From assembly GCA_014058105.1 (NCBI GenBank), contig JACGCM010002394.1, forward strand, positions 1 to 64,000: a stretch of DNA of 64,000 nt, read 5' to 3'. The stretch is from Kingdonia uniflora. Its lineage: Eukaryota; Streptophyta; Magnoliopsida; Ranunculales; Circaeasteraceae. Of the stretch, positions 1 through 15,269 are shown one piece after another. The number at the start of each line of letters is the position of its first letter. Positions within the stretch are counted from its first letter, which is position 1. A program made the position numbers and the translations under genes. Below the pieces are notes generated by a model. The model saw nothing but the letters and a program-made list of their open reading frames with translations. It had not been told where the DNA came from and ran no database searches.

Positions 1-3000
1 CTAGGTTAGCTACGAAGGCCTCGGTCTCTGGTTCATCATCCATAACATATTGCATTCCGATTTCGAACTCATTTGTCTTTATCGGGAATATCAGGTCAAC
101 GATAGCAGATCTGTCTCCTAGAAGTCCTACAATAAAGGGTTTGGCATGGAGTTTCAAATAGGTGTTTGTACTTCGACGAGTTACACCCTCTGAAAACATC
201 ACAATCCTGGCAAGTTAGCTGAATCTCGGGAAGGACCTATGTATGTCGACAAAACGATTTAGGACGGTTTAACTTGATGACTGAGAGAGGAACCCCTACC
301 TAATCCTTGGAACACGATGCAGCTAGTTTCATACAAACAGACCGGGCCACCCTCTCTACAATTGATGGAACTGCAGTATATTAATAAACATTATTTTCTC
401 CCTTGTCATCATCTCATATATACGGTGAACTTCTTGTTGGTAAACCTAAGTATCCAATCCACCTTTGGCTGACTTATACTGGGGGCTACCTCAAATTTTT
501 CAAGGTTCCAATTTGAGCACCCCCGTGGCATGAGGGCGACCACATTATGCTTAGTGTTGGCTCAAACCCGCGGATAGAAAACCCAGGGGTGACCTCGAAA
601 TCCTGGTAAACTTCTAATTTAGTCAAACTCAAGTATCCGTACCACCTTTGACTAACGATACTGGGGGTAACCTCAGACTTTCAAGGTTAATTCGAGCGGC
701 CCCCGCGTGGCATTAATGGTCGACAAAACAGACACTCGGGGTGTATTGAGAGCGACCATTATGCTTAGTATAGGTTCAAACCCGCGGGATACATATACTG
801 GGGGCAACCTCGAAGTCATGTGAACTTCTGATTTTGGTCAAACTAAGTATCAGTCAACCCTTCGACCTGACTGATACGCTAGGGACGACCTCAAAGTTTT
901 TCAAGGTTCCAATCGAGTATCCCAAGTGGTGAATGGTCGACCAAACGCATCGGGGATGCATAGGGATGAGAACATCTTGTTCATTTCAAAACCCATCATG
1001 CAGCTTTTCAGCATTCTCCAGTTACATAAACTTTGATTCATACAAATAACAGTATATATCAACGTATTCAAACCATAAAATTTTGGAATTATTTCAATAT
1101 ACATACCAACCCAAAGTTTAGACATTCAACAGAGCAAACAAAGTTTTTCTTCTCTCAAAATATCAATTCAGACAGAGTTCCTGGCGCGTGTACTTTTTAC
1201 CACAGGGTTCTTACGTATAGTCGTGGCATCCGTATTTTTGGACGCCGAGCGCTGCGAGGGTTAGCACTTTATCCCTCCAGGCTTGTAACATCCTCGACGA
1301 TAGGATCTCTCAGGGGTGGGTAGAGTTCAAAAATGTGAGGGTCATATCCCAACCTATCCACCAAACCTCTTCAATGCTAACATCACTTCACACTCTAGAT
1401 CGAACATCACCTGGAAGTGCGCATAAATATTCGTAATTGCTCATCTTTGGCTACTACATTTGCCTCCAGTACTACCAATGCGCATCACAACTTGCGACAC
1501 AGCCTGGGCTCCCTTGCCATACAGAACTAATATGCAACGGTTCTCGCGTTAGCTCTCCGATTTAGGTCTACAGAGACGAATGATCCCTTCGTGAGCTACA
1601 CTCCCGTCCCTCGCCTCTAGTTTTAGCCTCACTCGTCGCCTTTTGTGCTCTAAAACGAAGATATCCAAGCATGCATTTGCACATATCATAAACACCTCGA
1701 CTGTCAGCAGTCTCTAAGAATAAAATCACTAAAACCCTCCAGCACAGCCGCCTGCTTCTTCTGGTTTTGTGGCACACAGATTTATCATTACTCTGTTGTT
1801 GCTAGAATAATCTCTCCTATTCGGCCGTGAGCCGCCTAGCTTCGGCGGGTCATCACCTTCTGCCATCTCTAAGGACTCCCCTTTGGTAGTTGTCTTCGTC
1901 AAAATTAACGGTCGATCCTTCGACTGTGGGCTTCCCCTTTCCCTTTGTGGGCCGCTGCGCTACTTATTGAACAACCTCGGGTACGGTCGACCGAGTCAAT
2001 ATGGGCAACTCCTCGACAAGTCTCGCGGTATGAAACTTGACTTTTACGTCAGATTGTGTAATCTATATCACATACCTTATAGATGTACTGCCTTTTATCC
2101 CCTCGAGGACCAGCTAAACCGGTTACATCTCTCATAACGTGTCCGTCTTCTTTATCTTTTCTTAGAATGCCGCAGCTTCTAGAAACCCTTATTCACCCAG
2201 TCCTCACTCTAGTGATAAGGTGTCGATATAGGTCATCGGGTATTTTAGTTCATTATTGGCGGGATCTGCAAACAACGAATTGAAGTAACAATTCTTTGAA
2301 CCAACAGACATATAATTGACATTAATTACTTAGCTTGAACAAACTATTCTTCAACGCAAATTCTAATCCCTATTGGTATTCTCATATTCCTTCTTCACAA
2401 CCAAATCTTTATCCCACCCGCGCCAGTCAAGCACAAGCGAAAATCTACGGCTTGTTCGAATGGTACTGGATGTGATGAGTCCTACTTTTTATTGTTTATT
2501 CGAGTAGAACGACACTATGTAGAACCACTCGATTAAAACCTCCCTTTCACGCTCAGCTCAATATTATACCTTCGATCACCTCTATATTCATAAAAATTAT
2601 ATCATCTGGCACGAAGCAACATCCAAGAAATTTAGCACCTACTTTACCAACTTGAAGGGGTCGCCGCACATCTCAATCGAATTGCCCCCGAAGTCATGAT
2701 TCCTCTGAGGAAAATTCATAATGAAATTCGTCCCCTAACGGTACCAAAATAATCCCTTCCTCTCATCCATGTTTACCATAAAACGCTACAAGCGCGCTAG
2801 TTCCTGAGGTAATACTGTCCAATATGTCTATCTCATATATATTTACTACATCACTCTCTTCTCTCCTCTTTCCTTCATCCCTATATCCTCGACTGATCGA
2901 CTCCAGACCCACTACCCCTATCCCACTCTCCTTTTTTCCTCTTCTTCGTCAATCTCTCCGAATACACTGAACCCTAGTTAAAACATCCTCATTGTACTGG

Positions 3001-4840
3001 CATCGGGATCTGTACAGCCAGAGGGCGTCTATTGCAATTTGTAACTTTCAACATTGATGCTGCCTCCCTCAACCAATGTACTCGGTCGTTCACTTCGGTA
3101 TCACCAGCCATCCCGAAAACTCAACGGGTACGCATTATACCCTACAGAAGAAAATGATTGACATAGCGATATATTGAGATCAAGTTTCGGATCCATATGT
3201 ACTATTACCTACCACTCTCACTCATCGACTGTCCCAAACTGAATATTCTAATATTATCTCCTCTACTCTCTAAATTCATGCCATTCTGCAATTACTCTTG
3301 CCGGACTCCGCCTTGTCTCTTAGCCCTACCCCAGTTATGCCATTATCGACGTCACAAACAACCACCCACCCCTCTCCCATCCAAAAACCAAGACAGAAAA
3401 TAACAGTTATATCTAATGAAGGGTAAAAAGACATACCGGTTTGATGAAGTTGAATGTGTCCAAGAAAATCCAACAGCTATAATGGCATTTCTTGCTATTT
3501 TTTGGACACACAAGGTGGTTTCTCTCTTACCTATGTTAATCTTATTTGATTAGAAAGTGGTGGCCTCCTTTCCTCCCTCTTTAAATGTAGCCCTAAACCA
3601 CCTCGGTTCCCCAACATCATCATACTACTACCCCCACTCTTCTCTCACTCCCCCCCCCCCCCATTTTAGATACTATATGTTTTTACAGACTGCCCCTACT
3701 TCTACACACGTGTGTGTGCACACTTTCCCTGGTCAACAGAATTTTCCTAGTTCCCTCGAACCCTCGATCCTTCTAAAACCGACGATGTACATGGCATACC
3801 TTTCGAAAGACATCTTCCTTCGACAATAGGCCTCTGACATACCCGAGCCTACACCCTCAACCTCAACGAATCACCCGTGCCTCCACCTCATTCCCATACC
3901 TGAAGACACATAACTATGGCTGACCAGCACACTAACCCTGAACAGTGTCCCCGCGTGCGAACTTTAGCATTATGGTTGTCAGTCCTTAATCGAAGTCTCA
4001 CATACCCCCGTTCTCCGTACCCTCGACATATTTTAACCTTCCGACCCTCGATCAATTCTTATCCCTCCTAACGAAATCTAGATTTTTTATTAGTGTTGCC
4101 ATTGTTTTTCCTTATTCTTTTTTTTACATCGCACTACAACCGGTGCCTACAATTATCATCGACCTAAGATTCTCTACTATTAATACTTTTTACCCTACAT
4201 TGGTACACTAGGATAAAAAAAGTTGTTTTATTCTACCAAAAAAAGGCAGGAATACAAAACAACAAGATACAATTGTCCCAATCTACACCCCACCACAATA
4301 TCAAAATAATCCCCCCCCTATATACACGCAGGGTAGTCTTCCAGTACCACGGACAAACCTGGCAGCGTCATCAGCTTTTACCAGCCGCCTGCCAGCATCC
4401 TCGACAATATGGGCGTGCAGTCACGCTCGGTAAGCCCATTACATTAGTCCCACCATGAGCGAACTGTTCTCGTAGATCGTTTCTCCTTGGTCCAGCTCCA
4501 CCAAGTCGGATCGGTGCCCCCAGGTCTCGGTCCCTAAATATTTTTTTCCGTAGCTCCACTCGAGCTTCCTTTCACCATTCTCAGTTGATAGCGAGTGTTC
4601 CTTATTGGCTCCATTACAGTTTTAGCATAGAAGAAGATGAACAGTACTGAACAAAATTCCCCCCCCCCCCCAAAAAAAGTCACTATTTATACCCTGTTTA
4701 AGGAGCATAATTACCTCCTTAATCAGTATCATCATCATTAATGATTGGAACTACCCACATTCGTACCAGTCAACTTTCTAACTTCCCACGCCTAATAGTT
4801 TTCTCAGCACGCGCCATCTATAACAATTTCTAAGGCACCA
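1..4840. other. Degenerate, gene-free repeat-derived sequence
   Basis: No open frame here has codon structure, domains or splice logic that I can support; the longest frames are under 100 codons and look like chance. The stretch lies 3' of the minus-strand leader near 5.9 kb, so much of it is probably decayed internal retroelement sequence. It contains the diverged tandem repeats listed separately, C-rich homopolymer runs near 3649-3661 and 4660-4670, and many CCTCGA-type words that also occur in the Tat elements further right. This last point is an impression, not an alignment. Confidence 0.5.
425..935. repeat. Three diverged tandem repeats, roughly 180-210 bp period
   Basis: Three copies begin near 425, 607 and 819. 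Each runs through GTGAACTTCT (or GTAAACTTCT), a CAAACT-AAGTATC stretch, ACCTTTG/CTGACT, ATACTGGGGG and ACCTC, then TTTCAAGGTT. Spacing is about 182 and 212 bp. The linking sequence also recurs, for example ATTATGCTTAGT followed by TTCAAACCCGCGG. The copies differ by many substitutions and small indels, so the array is old. Tat-type LTR elements often carry such repeats in untranslated regions; that assignment is inference. Confidence 0.75.
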
Positions 4841-5390
4841 GCGAGAGGGGCGAAGTAGTAGCCTACTCGTAGCCTTTCAAGACCAGTCGAATACTCGAAG
4901 GCTAATCAAAGCCTACTAAGAGACTCGAAGCCAGCAAGGCAACATCAAATTCCACGAAGCCTTCCGAGATTAACCGAATACTCGATCACTCTGAAGGCAT
5001 CATCAAAGTTAGCCGAAGCCAAAGACAGTGGGTAAGGCATTTCAGAAAGCTTCGACCATATTAATGCATAGTGAAGGAGAATACCTGACAACTAGCTCGC
5101 CAGACATAACAGTAAAAATACGGGCCAGACAGCTAGAGTGTCAAAACTGACTTCTCGTACAGGCAGCTGCCCCAAGGGATAACATGTAATCTAACCTCAC
5201 ATGGTGACTCACCTTTCTATCTCTTATAATAAAAAAGAGGAGCATTGTGGAGGAGTTAGAAAAACTTGCCTAAAACCCTCCCACATTACTTTGATTCTGT
5301 GTAACCTTCTCTCAATTCGAACTATCACCAAATCAATATTTATTTATATAATCTTCTATTTAAATCCTCGCTAGAGGTCGTGGGAGACCC
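4841..5390 (+). other. Possible LTR remnant of a plus-strand retroelement
   Basis: The segment has many CGAAG/GAAGCC words, then an A+T-rich TATA-like stretch (TCTTATAATAAAAAAGAGG near 5220) and a CGCTAGAGGTCGTGGGAG word near 5370. That word resembles the CCTCGAGGTCGTAG motif near the 3' end of the plus-strand Tat LTRs at 27.5 and 36.1 kb. No clean TG/CA ends, primer-binding site or second copy was found, so this is tentative. Confidence 0.3.
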
Positions 5391-5396
5391 CAATTC

Positions 5397-5800
5397 ATGG
5401 ACTCCACACAAGTATGTGGTGCAATAATCTATCTTATTGCCTTATATATTTGTCAAAATCCCTTGTCCAAGAAACTCTCAAGGTGTAAGAGCAAAGTTTC
5501 CGCTCTACAAAACCACACTCCTATAAGTCTGTCACGTACTGATATTCTAGATTTTGTGGGTATGACCCCTTGTTCCCTGGGAGTCTATCCCTATGATTGT
5601 CTTGTAGAACTTTCAAGGCTGTTTATAATGTTATCATTTGTTTATGCGTTAAGTCCAACTGTTGAATTTTGCACTCCTCTTCAAGTCTGTTCGCGTGCTC
5701 TCAGTCGTGCAACCAACTGGCGTTCGAGCTCCTTTGCCTCACGGTTTCGGCGTTGAGGTTCGCCCTAATTATGCTAGTTAATCAGGTTCGTTGAGATTTC
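5397..5800 (-). pseudogene. Gag remnant of minus-strand Tat-type LTR retroelement
   Basis: Read on the minus strand just after the leader at 5.9 kb, one frame gives a charged helical stretch, QRRNREAKELERQLVARLRA (about 5755-5696), before an in-frame stop. This is the Arg/Glu-rich coiled-coil type of sequence found near the start of Tat gag proteins; the plus-strand copies at 27.7 and 36.4 kb have analogous QRQMESKRIRRLEDQ-like segments. A possible start, MVNPKP, lies near 5836, but stops lie between it and the coil. Only fragments of gag survive. Confidence 0.45.
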
Positions 5801-5893
5801 ATACTGAACCACAGAGGTTAGGTTTGGGATTTACCATGCTGGAATGTTGATCTTCGAGTAACTGTCTACCTTAGGATTATGTGGAATATCTTA

Positions 5894-5914
5894 TTTCCCA
5901 CAGACGGCGCCAAA
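5894..5914 (-). promoter_or_regulatory. Primer-binding-site region after a minus-strand 5' LTR
   Basis: On the minus strand the LTR ends ...GGTCCTTACA and is followed by TTTGGCGCCGTCTGTGGGAA. The TTGGCGCC start directly after the LTR is a typical primer-binding region of plant Ty3/Gypsy elements. Almost the same word follows the LTR at 21205, so the two elements are related. Confidence 0.75.
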
Positions 5915-6386
5915 TGTAAGGACCTAAATTCGTAGCTCGAATAACCTCTTATACTGAATGTACCTGTGACACAAATATAATGACAAATAATATAAAATGG
6001 CACAAGTTTTAGCGTAGAAACCTCTAAATAGGTGAAAACCACGACCTCAACTCGAGGATTTAGTAAGAATGATTTTATTGCTTAAGAATAATCAATGTTG
6101 AATACAATTGAGATCTTTTTAGCCAAAAATCTTTGGTCCCTTTCTCTTTCACCATTTTCCCTTTTATAGCTCTCATCCTTAGTTTGTATGTCTATCAGCA
6201 CGTTCTCATGGATTAAAGGAAATAATGAAGGCTTTTCCTGTAACTGTCAGCTAGTGGGAGCATGTGTCTTTGACTCATTCTATTCTTTTTGGAGTGCTCG
6301 AGCCACGTTTATTCTTAGTTCGTGGTCCATGTGCCAATGTTGACAGGGTGCTTGTTATGTATATCTTGCGTGAGTCTTGCATTACA
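5915..6386 (-). mobile_element. LTR of a Tat-type retroelement (5' LTR on minus strand)
   Basis: The left boundary (TGTAAGGACC next to the leader) is clear. The right boundary is estimated at CTTGCATTACA near 6386, by analogy with the GTCCTTACA end of the 21205-21691 LTR. The two LTRs share blocks such as GAAACCTCT-AATAGGT, ACGACCTC and AATGAT-TTATTG. No partner LTR or target duplication was found inside the window, so the element is truncated or continues to the left. Confidence 0.6.
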
Positions 6387-6482
6387 CTAGCTATTTGTTA
6401 TTCCAGCACGAGGGACAGGTTCGTACAAGCAAATTTAATGATCCAGGAGGATCTTAACACTAACCTTTCAAAAGAAAACCAA

Positions 6483-6603
6483 GTCGTTCGAACAAACCAT
6501 GGAGCCGTTCGAATGAGGTAGAAGAAAGTCAAGTCAAAAGTTATGTTGATTCTAGGCAAAATTGCCGAGGTCGTTCGAACGAGCCATGGAATCATTCGAG
6601 CGA
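6483..6603. repeat. Imperfect direct repeat with GTTCGAAC cores
   Basis: Two copies (6483-6517 and 6570-6603) read GTCGTTCGAACAAACCATGG and GTCGTTCGAACGAGCCATGG, then continue to a TTCGAATGA or TTCGAGCGA end. They are separated by 52 bp. The origin is unknown; an old LTR or transposon remnant is possible. Confidence 0.6.
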
Positions 6604-7139
6604 CTATCGCGACTACTTCTAAATTTAGGTCGTCTTAAGAGCAATTTGGTCCTATATTGTAACTAGGAAACGTGTAACCTATTTAACGGCAATGCTAGGC
6701 AATGTAAAAAAGGAAGAGAGAACTCACTTCTGAGCTAGAATTTGGTCTTAGGAGTACTTCATTGCAATCAATTGAATTGAGCAATAGAAGTTCCTATTGG
6801 AAAATTATCCCACCAAATCGTTCTTTATATTAATTCTTCTTATAAGGTTAGTCTCTAATTCGATTGTGGATTACTTAATGATTGGTCACTTTGATTAGTT
6901 GTGCCCCAGCTATATGATATAATCACGACATTCCAAGTATTACTGTGAGACCTTGTGAGTTGTGATTGAAGCTGCATGAATTTCGTGATATCTTGTTCTT
7001 CAATCTCATGACATTTTGTGCAATATGTTATTTGCAATTATAAACTGAGAAATTTACATTAGCAGAGGCCACAATGTCGTCAAATGACTATATACTTGTT
7101 TAAGCTTACAGCGGACATCTCCGATATTCTAAACTTTGA

Positions 7140-7168
7140 GACAGACAGACAGACATACAGACAGACAA
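7140..7168. repeat. GACA microsatellite
   Basis: About seven GACA units with one interruption (CATACAGACA). Confidence 0.85.
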
Positions 7169-7421
7169 GAAAATTAAACTGAAAGAGTTTTAGACTTTGA
7201 GAATCTGAAACATAGGAAAAAAGTATAGTAGTACATGAAGCACACGAGCATCATAATCTTGGGTGGTCAAAAGGCATACCAAACTCACAACTATTCCAAC
7301 TATCCCAAACTACACTTTGCTTGCTAGCTATGAGCTGTGCTTATCTGCATGTTCTCAATACCTCTCTGTCTCTCACGAGCTGAACTAATTTTAAGCTCAC
7401 TCACTTCAACAGCACCTCCCT

Positions 7422-7430
7422 TATATAAAA
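7422..7430 (+). promoter_or_regulatory. TATA box of the small peptide gene
   Basis: TATATAAAA lies 35-43 bp upstream of the ATG at 7465. Initiation about 30 bp downstream of the box would leave a 5' leader of only 10-15 nt, so either the leader is very short or a weaker upstream element is used. Confidence 0.6.
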
Positions 7431-7464
7431 CCATCTCTACTTCCAAATGATAACTTAGTTTCAA

Positions 7465-7782
7465 ATGTCTAGTCTTCCTTCCGTCCCTTCCTTGCTCTTT
7501 CTTCTTCTATTAGTCTTACCTCTAGATATCACAATGACCGTCTTGAGTTCGTCCCCAAGGCTTGTGGTTGAAGCAACAAGGCCTATAACATCAAACTCAA
7601 AGAGTTATGTTACGTTCAAGCCTTTATCGAATGCTGAGCAGGGTGTCTTCCGAGGTGGAGAGTTTAGTAATTGCCTGCCTAAGGGGTTCTATCGTTCTTC
7701 GACCCCTAGCCAATTTGGGCACTATCAAGTTCTTGGTTCAACCGTGTGTGCTTCTTCGAATGGGGATTCTGTCAAGCCATGA
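7465..7782 (+). CDS. Putative secreted peptide precursor with conserved C-terminal Cys motif
   Basis: This intronless 105-codon frame ends in TGA at 7780-7782. The protein starts with a clear signal peptide (MSSLPSVPSLLFLLLLVLPL, residues 1-20), followed by a variable spacer and a C-terminal block with FRGGEFSNCLPKGFYRSS at about 63-80, then TPSQFGHYQVLGSTVC. Two cysteines (about 69 and 96) bracket the block. From memory, plants have a small uncharacterised family of secreted proteins with a similar C-terminal CLPKG...S(A/T)PS...LGS..C motif; no function is known to me. A TATA box precedes it, and the downstream region is AT-rich. The frame, signal peptide and terminal motif together argue for a real gene. 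A processed extracellular signalling peptide is the obvious guess, but it is only a guess. Confidence 0.75.
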   Translation: MSSLPSVPSLLFLLLLVLPLDITMTVLSSSPRLVVEATRPITSNSKSYVTFKPLSNAEQGVFRGGEFSNCLPKGFYRSSTPSQFGHYQVLGSTVCASSNGDSVKP

Positions 7783-8287
7783 TATACTTCAGGTTTTAAG
7801 ACTGATTAGTATAAAGTTTGTGTTTAGATATACTTAGATGGGGACGTAAGCCTATAGATATAAATATTGTGATAAATATGAATAACACTCTTAGTACAAC
7901 ATTTTCTTCCGGCTTCTCGACCTGTTAGCAAAGATTAGAGTTAGAGGTTGGAGGTTAAAAGCTAGAGGCAAGTACGTCATTCTTTGGTGAAGCTGTACTG
8001 ACTAAAGAGCACATAGTAGATCAAGGTGCAGCCAGTTTCAATCAGGGTTTAGCCTAAGGACAAGTAATTCGGCTCAATCAAACATATTGGCAAAAAGTTA
8101 ACAAATGAAAGATGCGAAACAAATAATATTGCTCAATTGAAACTTAATTTTCTTTATAGATGCCATTGTAAAAATAAACATATAGCGTCGTTAGCATAAC
8201 CTATCATGAAGCAATCATCAGTTGCTATTTTCCTAAATAAATTGGTGAAATTCAAACCTATGGAAATTAGTGACCATTCGTGGATGG
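7783..8287. other. Intergenic region between convergent genes
   Basis: AT-rich spacer between the ends of the small peptide gene (+) and CDC48 (-), so it should hold both 3' untranslated regions. AATAAC/AATATTG-type words near 7860-7895 could serve as the polyadenylation region of the peptide gene. Nothing else is recognisable. Confidence 0.5.
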
Positions 8288-8293
8288 TTTATT
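8288..8293 (-). terminator. Polyadenylation signal of CDC48
   Basis: AATAAA on the minus strand, about 63 nt past the TAG stop codon at 8356-8358, a normal distance for a plant 3' UTR. Confidence 0.6.
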
Positions 8294-8355
8294 TTCTCTT
8301 AATCTAGGGAGATTAACTAGTGTTAGCACTAAAATCGTCAAAATCAGGAGGGGAC

Positions 8356-12252
<3,897 letters not shown>

Positions 12253-12341
12253 GTTTAGGGTTGATGGGTGTTGTGTGAGATTGAGTAAAGAAAAGTTTTT
12301 GAGAGAGAGTTTGATAGGTTTGTGTGTTTAGATTGTGGTGT

Positions 12342-12349
12342 TATTTATA
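12342..12349 (-). promoter_or_regulatory. TATA box of CDC48
   Basis: TATAAATA on the minus strand, about 90-97 nt upstream of the CDC48 ATG. The intervening leader is CT- and CA-rich (TCAAACTCTCTCTC) and contains no upstream ATG, as expected for a highly expressed housekeeping gene. Confidence 0.7.
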
Positions 12350-12564
12350 GTGGTACGAGGAGAGAGAGACCGAGTTTGTATTTGAGAAGGAGTAGCTAAA
12401 TTCTCTCTTTCCTTGTTAAAGAAGTTTCCGGGAACAAAGGATGTTCTCCCACCGTTGTTCGGACTCAAAAGTAAAGTTTTAAGAGCGTCTCCAAGAGTTG
12501 AGTACCAAAAGAAAACTTTTGTTTAACTTTAAATCCCTAATGTCTTCCCCAATTTTAAACTTAA

Positions 12565-12760
12565 GAGCAACTCCAGCAGTAAATTCGAGTTTGGGTGTGG
12601 GCTCTGACAGGGGCCCACAAAAAACCCAACCCACTCAGCCTCTCCCAGCAGCAAATCAAATTTTATGACGTATTTTATTTTTATTTTATTTTAAAGGAAA
12701 TCAAAACACCGCGTAGTGTTCTTTTTACCGCGCGGTAAAATGAATATCGGCGCTGCGATT
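12565..12760 (+). repeat. Left extended terminal inverted repeat of Harbinger element
   Basis: Starts GAGCAACTCCAGCAG and includes CTCTCCCAGCAGCAAA near 12642 and TTTTTACCGCGCGGTAAAAT near 12722. The reverse complement of 19210-19403 contains the same words in the same order, with substitutions and indels. Confidence 0.75.
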
Positions 12761-12969
12761 GTTAAGAAAAAAACTTGTGCAACACATAACACAGTTTTCT
12801 CATCTCTCTCAATTCGAACCCAAATTTTTCTAAAAAATCCAATTCTTTTAAAATCAAATGGAGATACCAGAGGGAGATCCATGCCCCAGGACATTACCTG
12901 GGTTTAGAGGGACAAAAGATCCAGAACGAGCCGTAACTCGGTCGAGGTCCGGAAGAAAGAAAAAAAGAG

Positions 12970-14996
12970 TAGAATTTGAAGAAATATAAAAAACCCAAGG
13001 CATACCACACCCACCCCAATAAAACTACCCAACCAGGTTTATTACCGGCCTCACAGACGGTGTTACTCATATATATTACATTGCAAGGAACTCACAGTAA
13101 GTTTTTAGTATATTGTGACATTATTATTTTTGTTAATCAAGTGCTTGAAAAAATACTTCAATAAACAGAATCGGGATTCGATGCGTTTGCACGGCACATT
13201 CACTACGGTGATCAAAGTTTGGAAAGAAATTTTTACAATTCTAACAATAGGGGATCCTGTGGTGAAGATATTCGGGAGCTTTATGGATATACGCTTGGGT
13301 AAATCCAATAATCGGCTAATTTAGGCATTGGCAGAGCGTTGGTGGCCGACAACGCACACTTTTATGTTCATGTGTACAGAGATAGGGATCATTCTAATAG
13401 ATTTTCATATGTTGGCATCATTGGCAATCGACAGATATCCTACAAATGTGCCGTATGACGACAGCTGTAGTGTTTTATCCAACGTGAGGCAATTGCTCCC
13501 GCATCGAAAGTTGCAATACAAAGAGTGGGAACGTCAGCATTTCACATTTGAGGATGTACTTGGCCATCATAGATGATCGGGGGGATGATATTACCATTGT
13601 TCGTGTCTTTATCCTCTTTATGATGGGACATTTATAATTCTAAACGACCAACGACACCGTCCCGCTTCGATATCTCGCGGTCGTAACCGATTTGGACAAA
13701 GCTGTCGAATATGACTGGGGTTATGTTATTCTTGCTTCCCTGTACCATGGTTTGGATACCACAGTCACGACCGGAGGTGTTATCACAGGATTTTCACAAC
13801 TTCTTGAGGTATACTAACACTTTTTCCTTACAAGCTACAAATCAAATATCTTCCAATAAACGTCTTAAATTGAATTTCTAATTGTTTTTTATGTTGTTCT
13901 GAAATGCAGTATTGGTTCTGCGAGTATTGTGGGGTTGGTCACCCTATTGTCAAGGAAAAACTTTAGTTCACGCCATATTCGTACCTCAAAGCATGGGAGG
14001 AGGGGAACATGAAGAAAACAAATGACCACGCAGCAAATTTGTTTACGCTAGGCAGATACCTCATTGACCACCGGACTATTGAGTCGATCAACTGGCAACC
14101 TTGGGCGGACTCTGCGGTGTTACATTTAGATGACGTACGTACTGCGTCGCTTCTATCCCGTAAGAGGATGTCACTTCAAGTCCCAAATGGAAACTGCGAG
14201 TATTACTTGGGGGATAGATGTTGGAAACTTCAAGTCCCAATTGTCGCCACATTTTAGTTCAGGTGATTTACAGGCGACAAGACAGGTCGGCTTTGTTGAC
14301 TGTGACCAGTTTATGATAGAGGATGAGGGAGAAAGACTTACGCCTCATACTGGGTGGGCCAAACTTATGAGGTAGGTCACATGTTGACAGATTTCCAGAG
14401 GATGGGAAATAAAGATTTTTTCGGACCCACTGCACTCAGGGCAGGTATTATACCCGTGGTGGTTACATTAGCAAAAGTGTATAGCTTGTCCCAGGACTTC
14501 AGTTTACCTGGTGAGGAGGAGGGGCCAGACCCGGGGTGGCACATGGAGTGGTCAGGGAGGCGTGTGATGCTCTCCATCCACCGCTTGAGGGACCCGCCAC
14601 CCATATCTACCTCTTACGGCGCAGAGGAGCTGTGGCACCTAACTCATGGTATGCTGTGACTCGCCCTTGCAGAGTCTGTGTGGGACACCCAGATGATCCA
14701 GCAGTTAACTGATAAGATTGCTGCTCTGACGAGGAACATAGACAGTATATACGATCAGCTATATTTGCATGTAAGTAATTTATTTATGTATTTATTTATA
14801 AATGTCATATTTATTTTGTCAAAATCTAAATAAATTTTTTTTGCCGTGCTCAGAACCTACATCTGAAGAGGGGGCCGTGAGGTACGGGTGGTACCGCTAC
14901 CACCTGGAGGTGGGGTAAAGACGATGCAGGGGACCCGTAGACATAGTCTGCGAACCAGGGGAGCTGGTAGTAGCCGCAGGGGACCAGGTACTTGAG
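12970..14996 (+). pseudogene. Plant mobile domain (PMD / MAIN-like) gene, degraded, inside the transposon
   Basis: Translated pieces follow the PMD family order: GSFMDIRLGKSNNRLI, then ALAERWWPTTHTFMF (13327-), a GYVILASLYHGLDTT segment (about 13720), YWFCEYCGVGHPIV (13911-) and PYSYLKAWEEGN, ending with VWDTQMIQQLTDKI near 14680. PMD proteins (the MAIN/MAIL group) act in genome silencing and meristem maintenance, and related domains are carried by several plant transposons. Plausible introns remain at 13809-13909 and 14771-14853, so the gene was acquired as DNA, not as a cDNA. In-frame stops and frame changes (after 13573, 13963 and 14255) show that it is dead. The exact 5' end is unclear. 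Confidence 0.65.
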
Positions 14997-15269
14997 ATGA
15001 TATTGGCCCGTCTCAGTTGATATAGGTGTTTTTTTATGTTTTTATATACGTAATCTTTTATTGTAAACATCAGTGTTGAACAATTTCTATTATAGAATTT
15101 TGTTTCTCTAAATAAGTACTTGTAGGACCTGATGTCCCATTTCTTTATATAAATCAATATTAATCAATTTATTTTGAGTCTTGAATTTAAATAGATATGC
15201 AATTACAATTCTTAAAATAGTAGTTCTACGTACGAAATGAAACTCAAAACATATACAATTAAACTTAAT

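Larger units (their letters stand above)
6387..7420. other. Non-coding interval left of the peptide gene
   Basis: No gene is supported. It contains a 34-35-bp imperfect direct repeat (6483-6517 and 6570-6603), each copy with GTTCGAAC, CCATGGA and a second TTCGA word, and a short GACA microsatellite near 7140-7168. The part nearest 7420 should include the promoter of the small gene at 7465. Confidence 0.5.

Noticed and set aside
1033..1323. 96-codon ORF and other short frames in 1-4.8 kb
   Set aside because: No motif, no codon bias, overlapping frames on both strands; chance ORFs in repeat-derived DNA.
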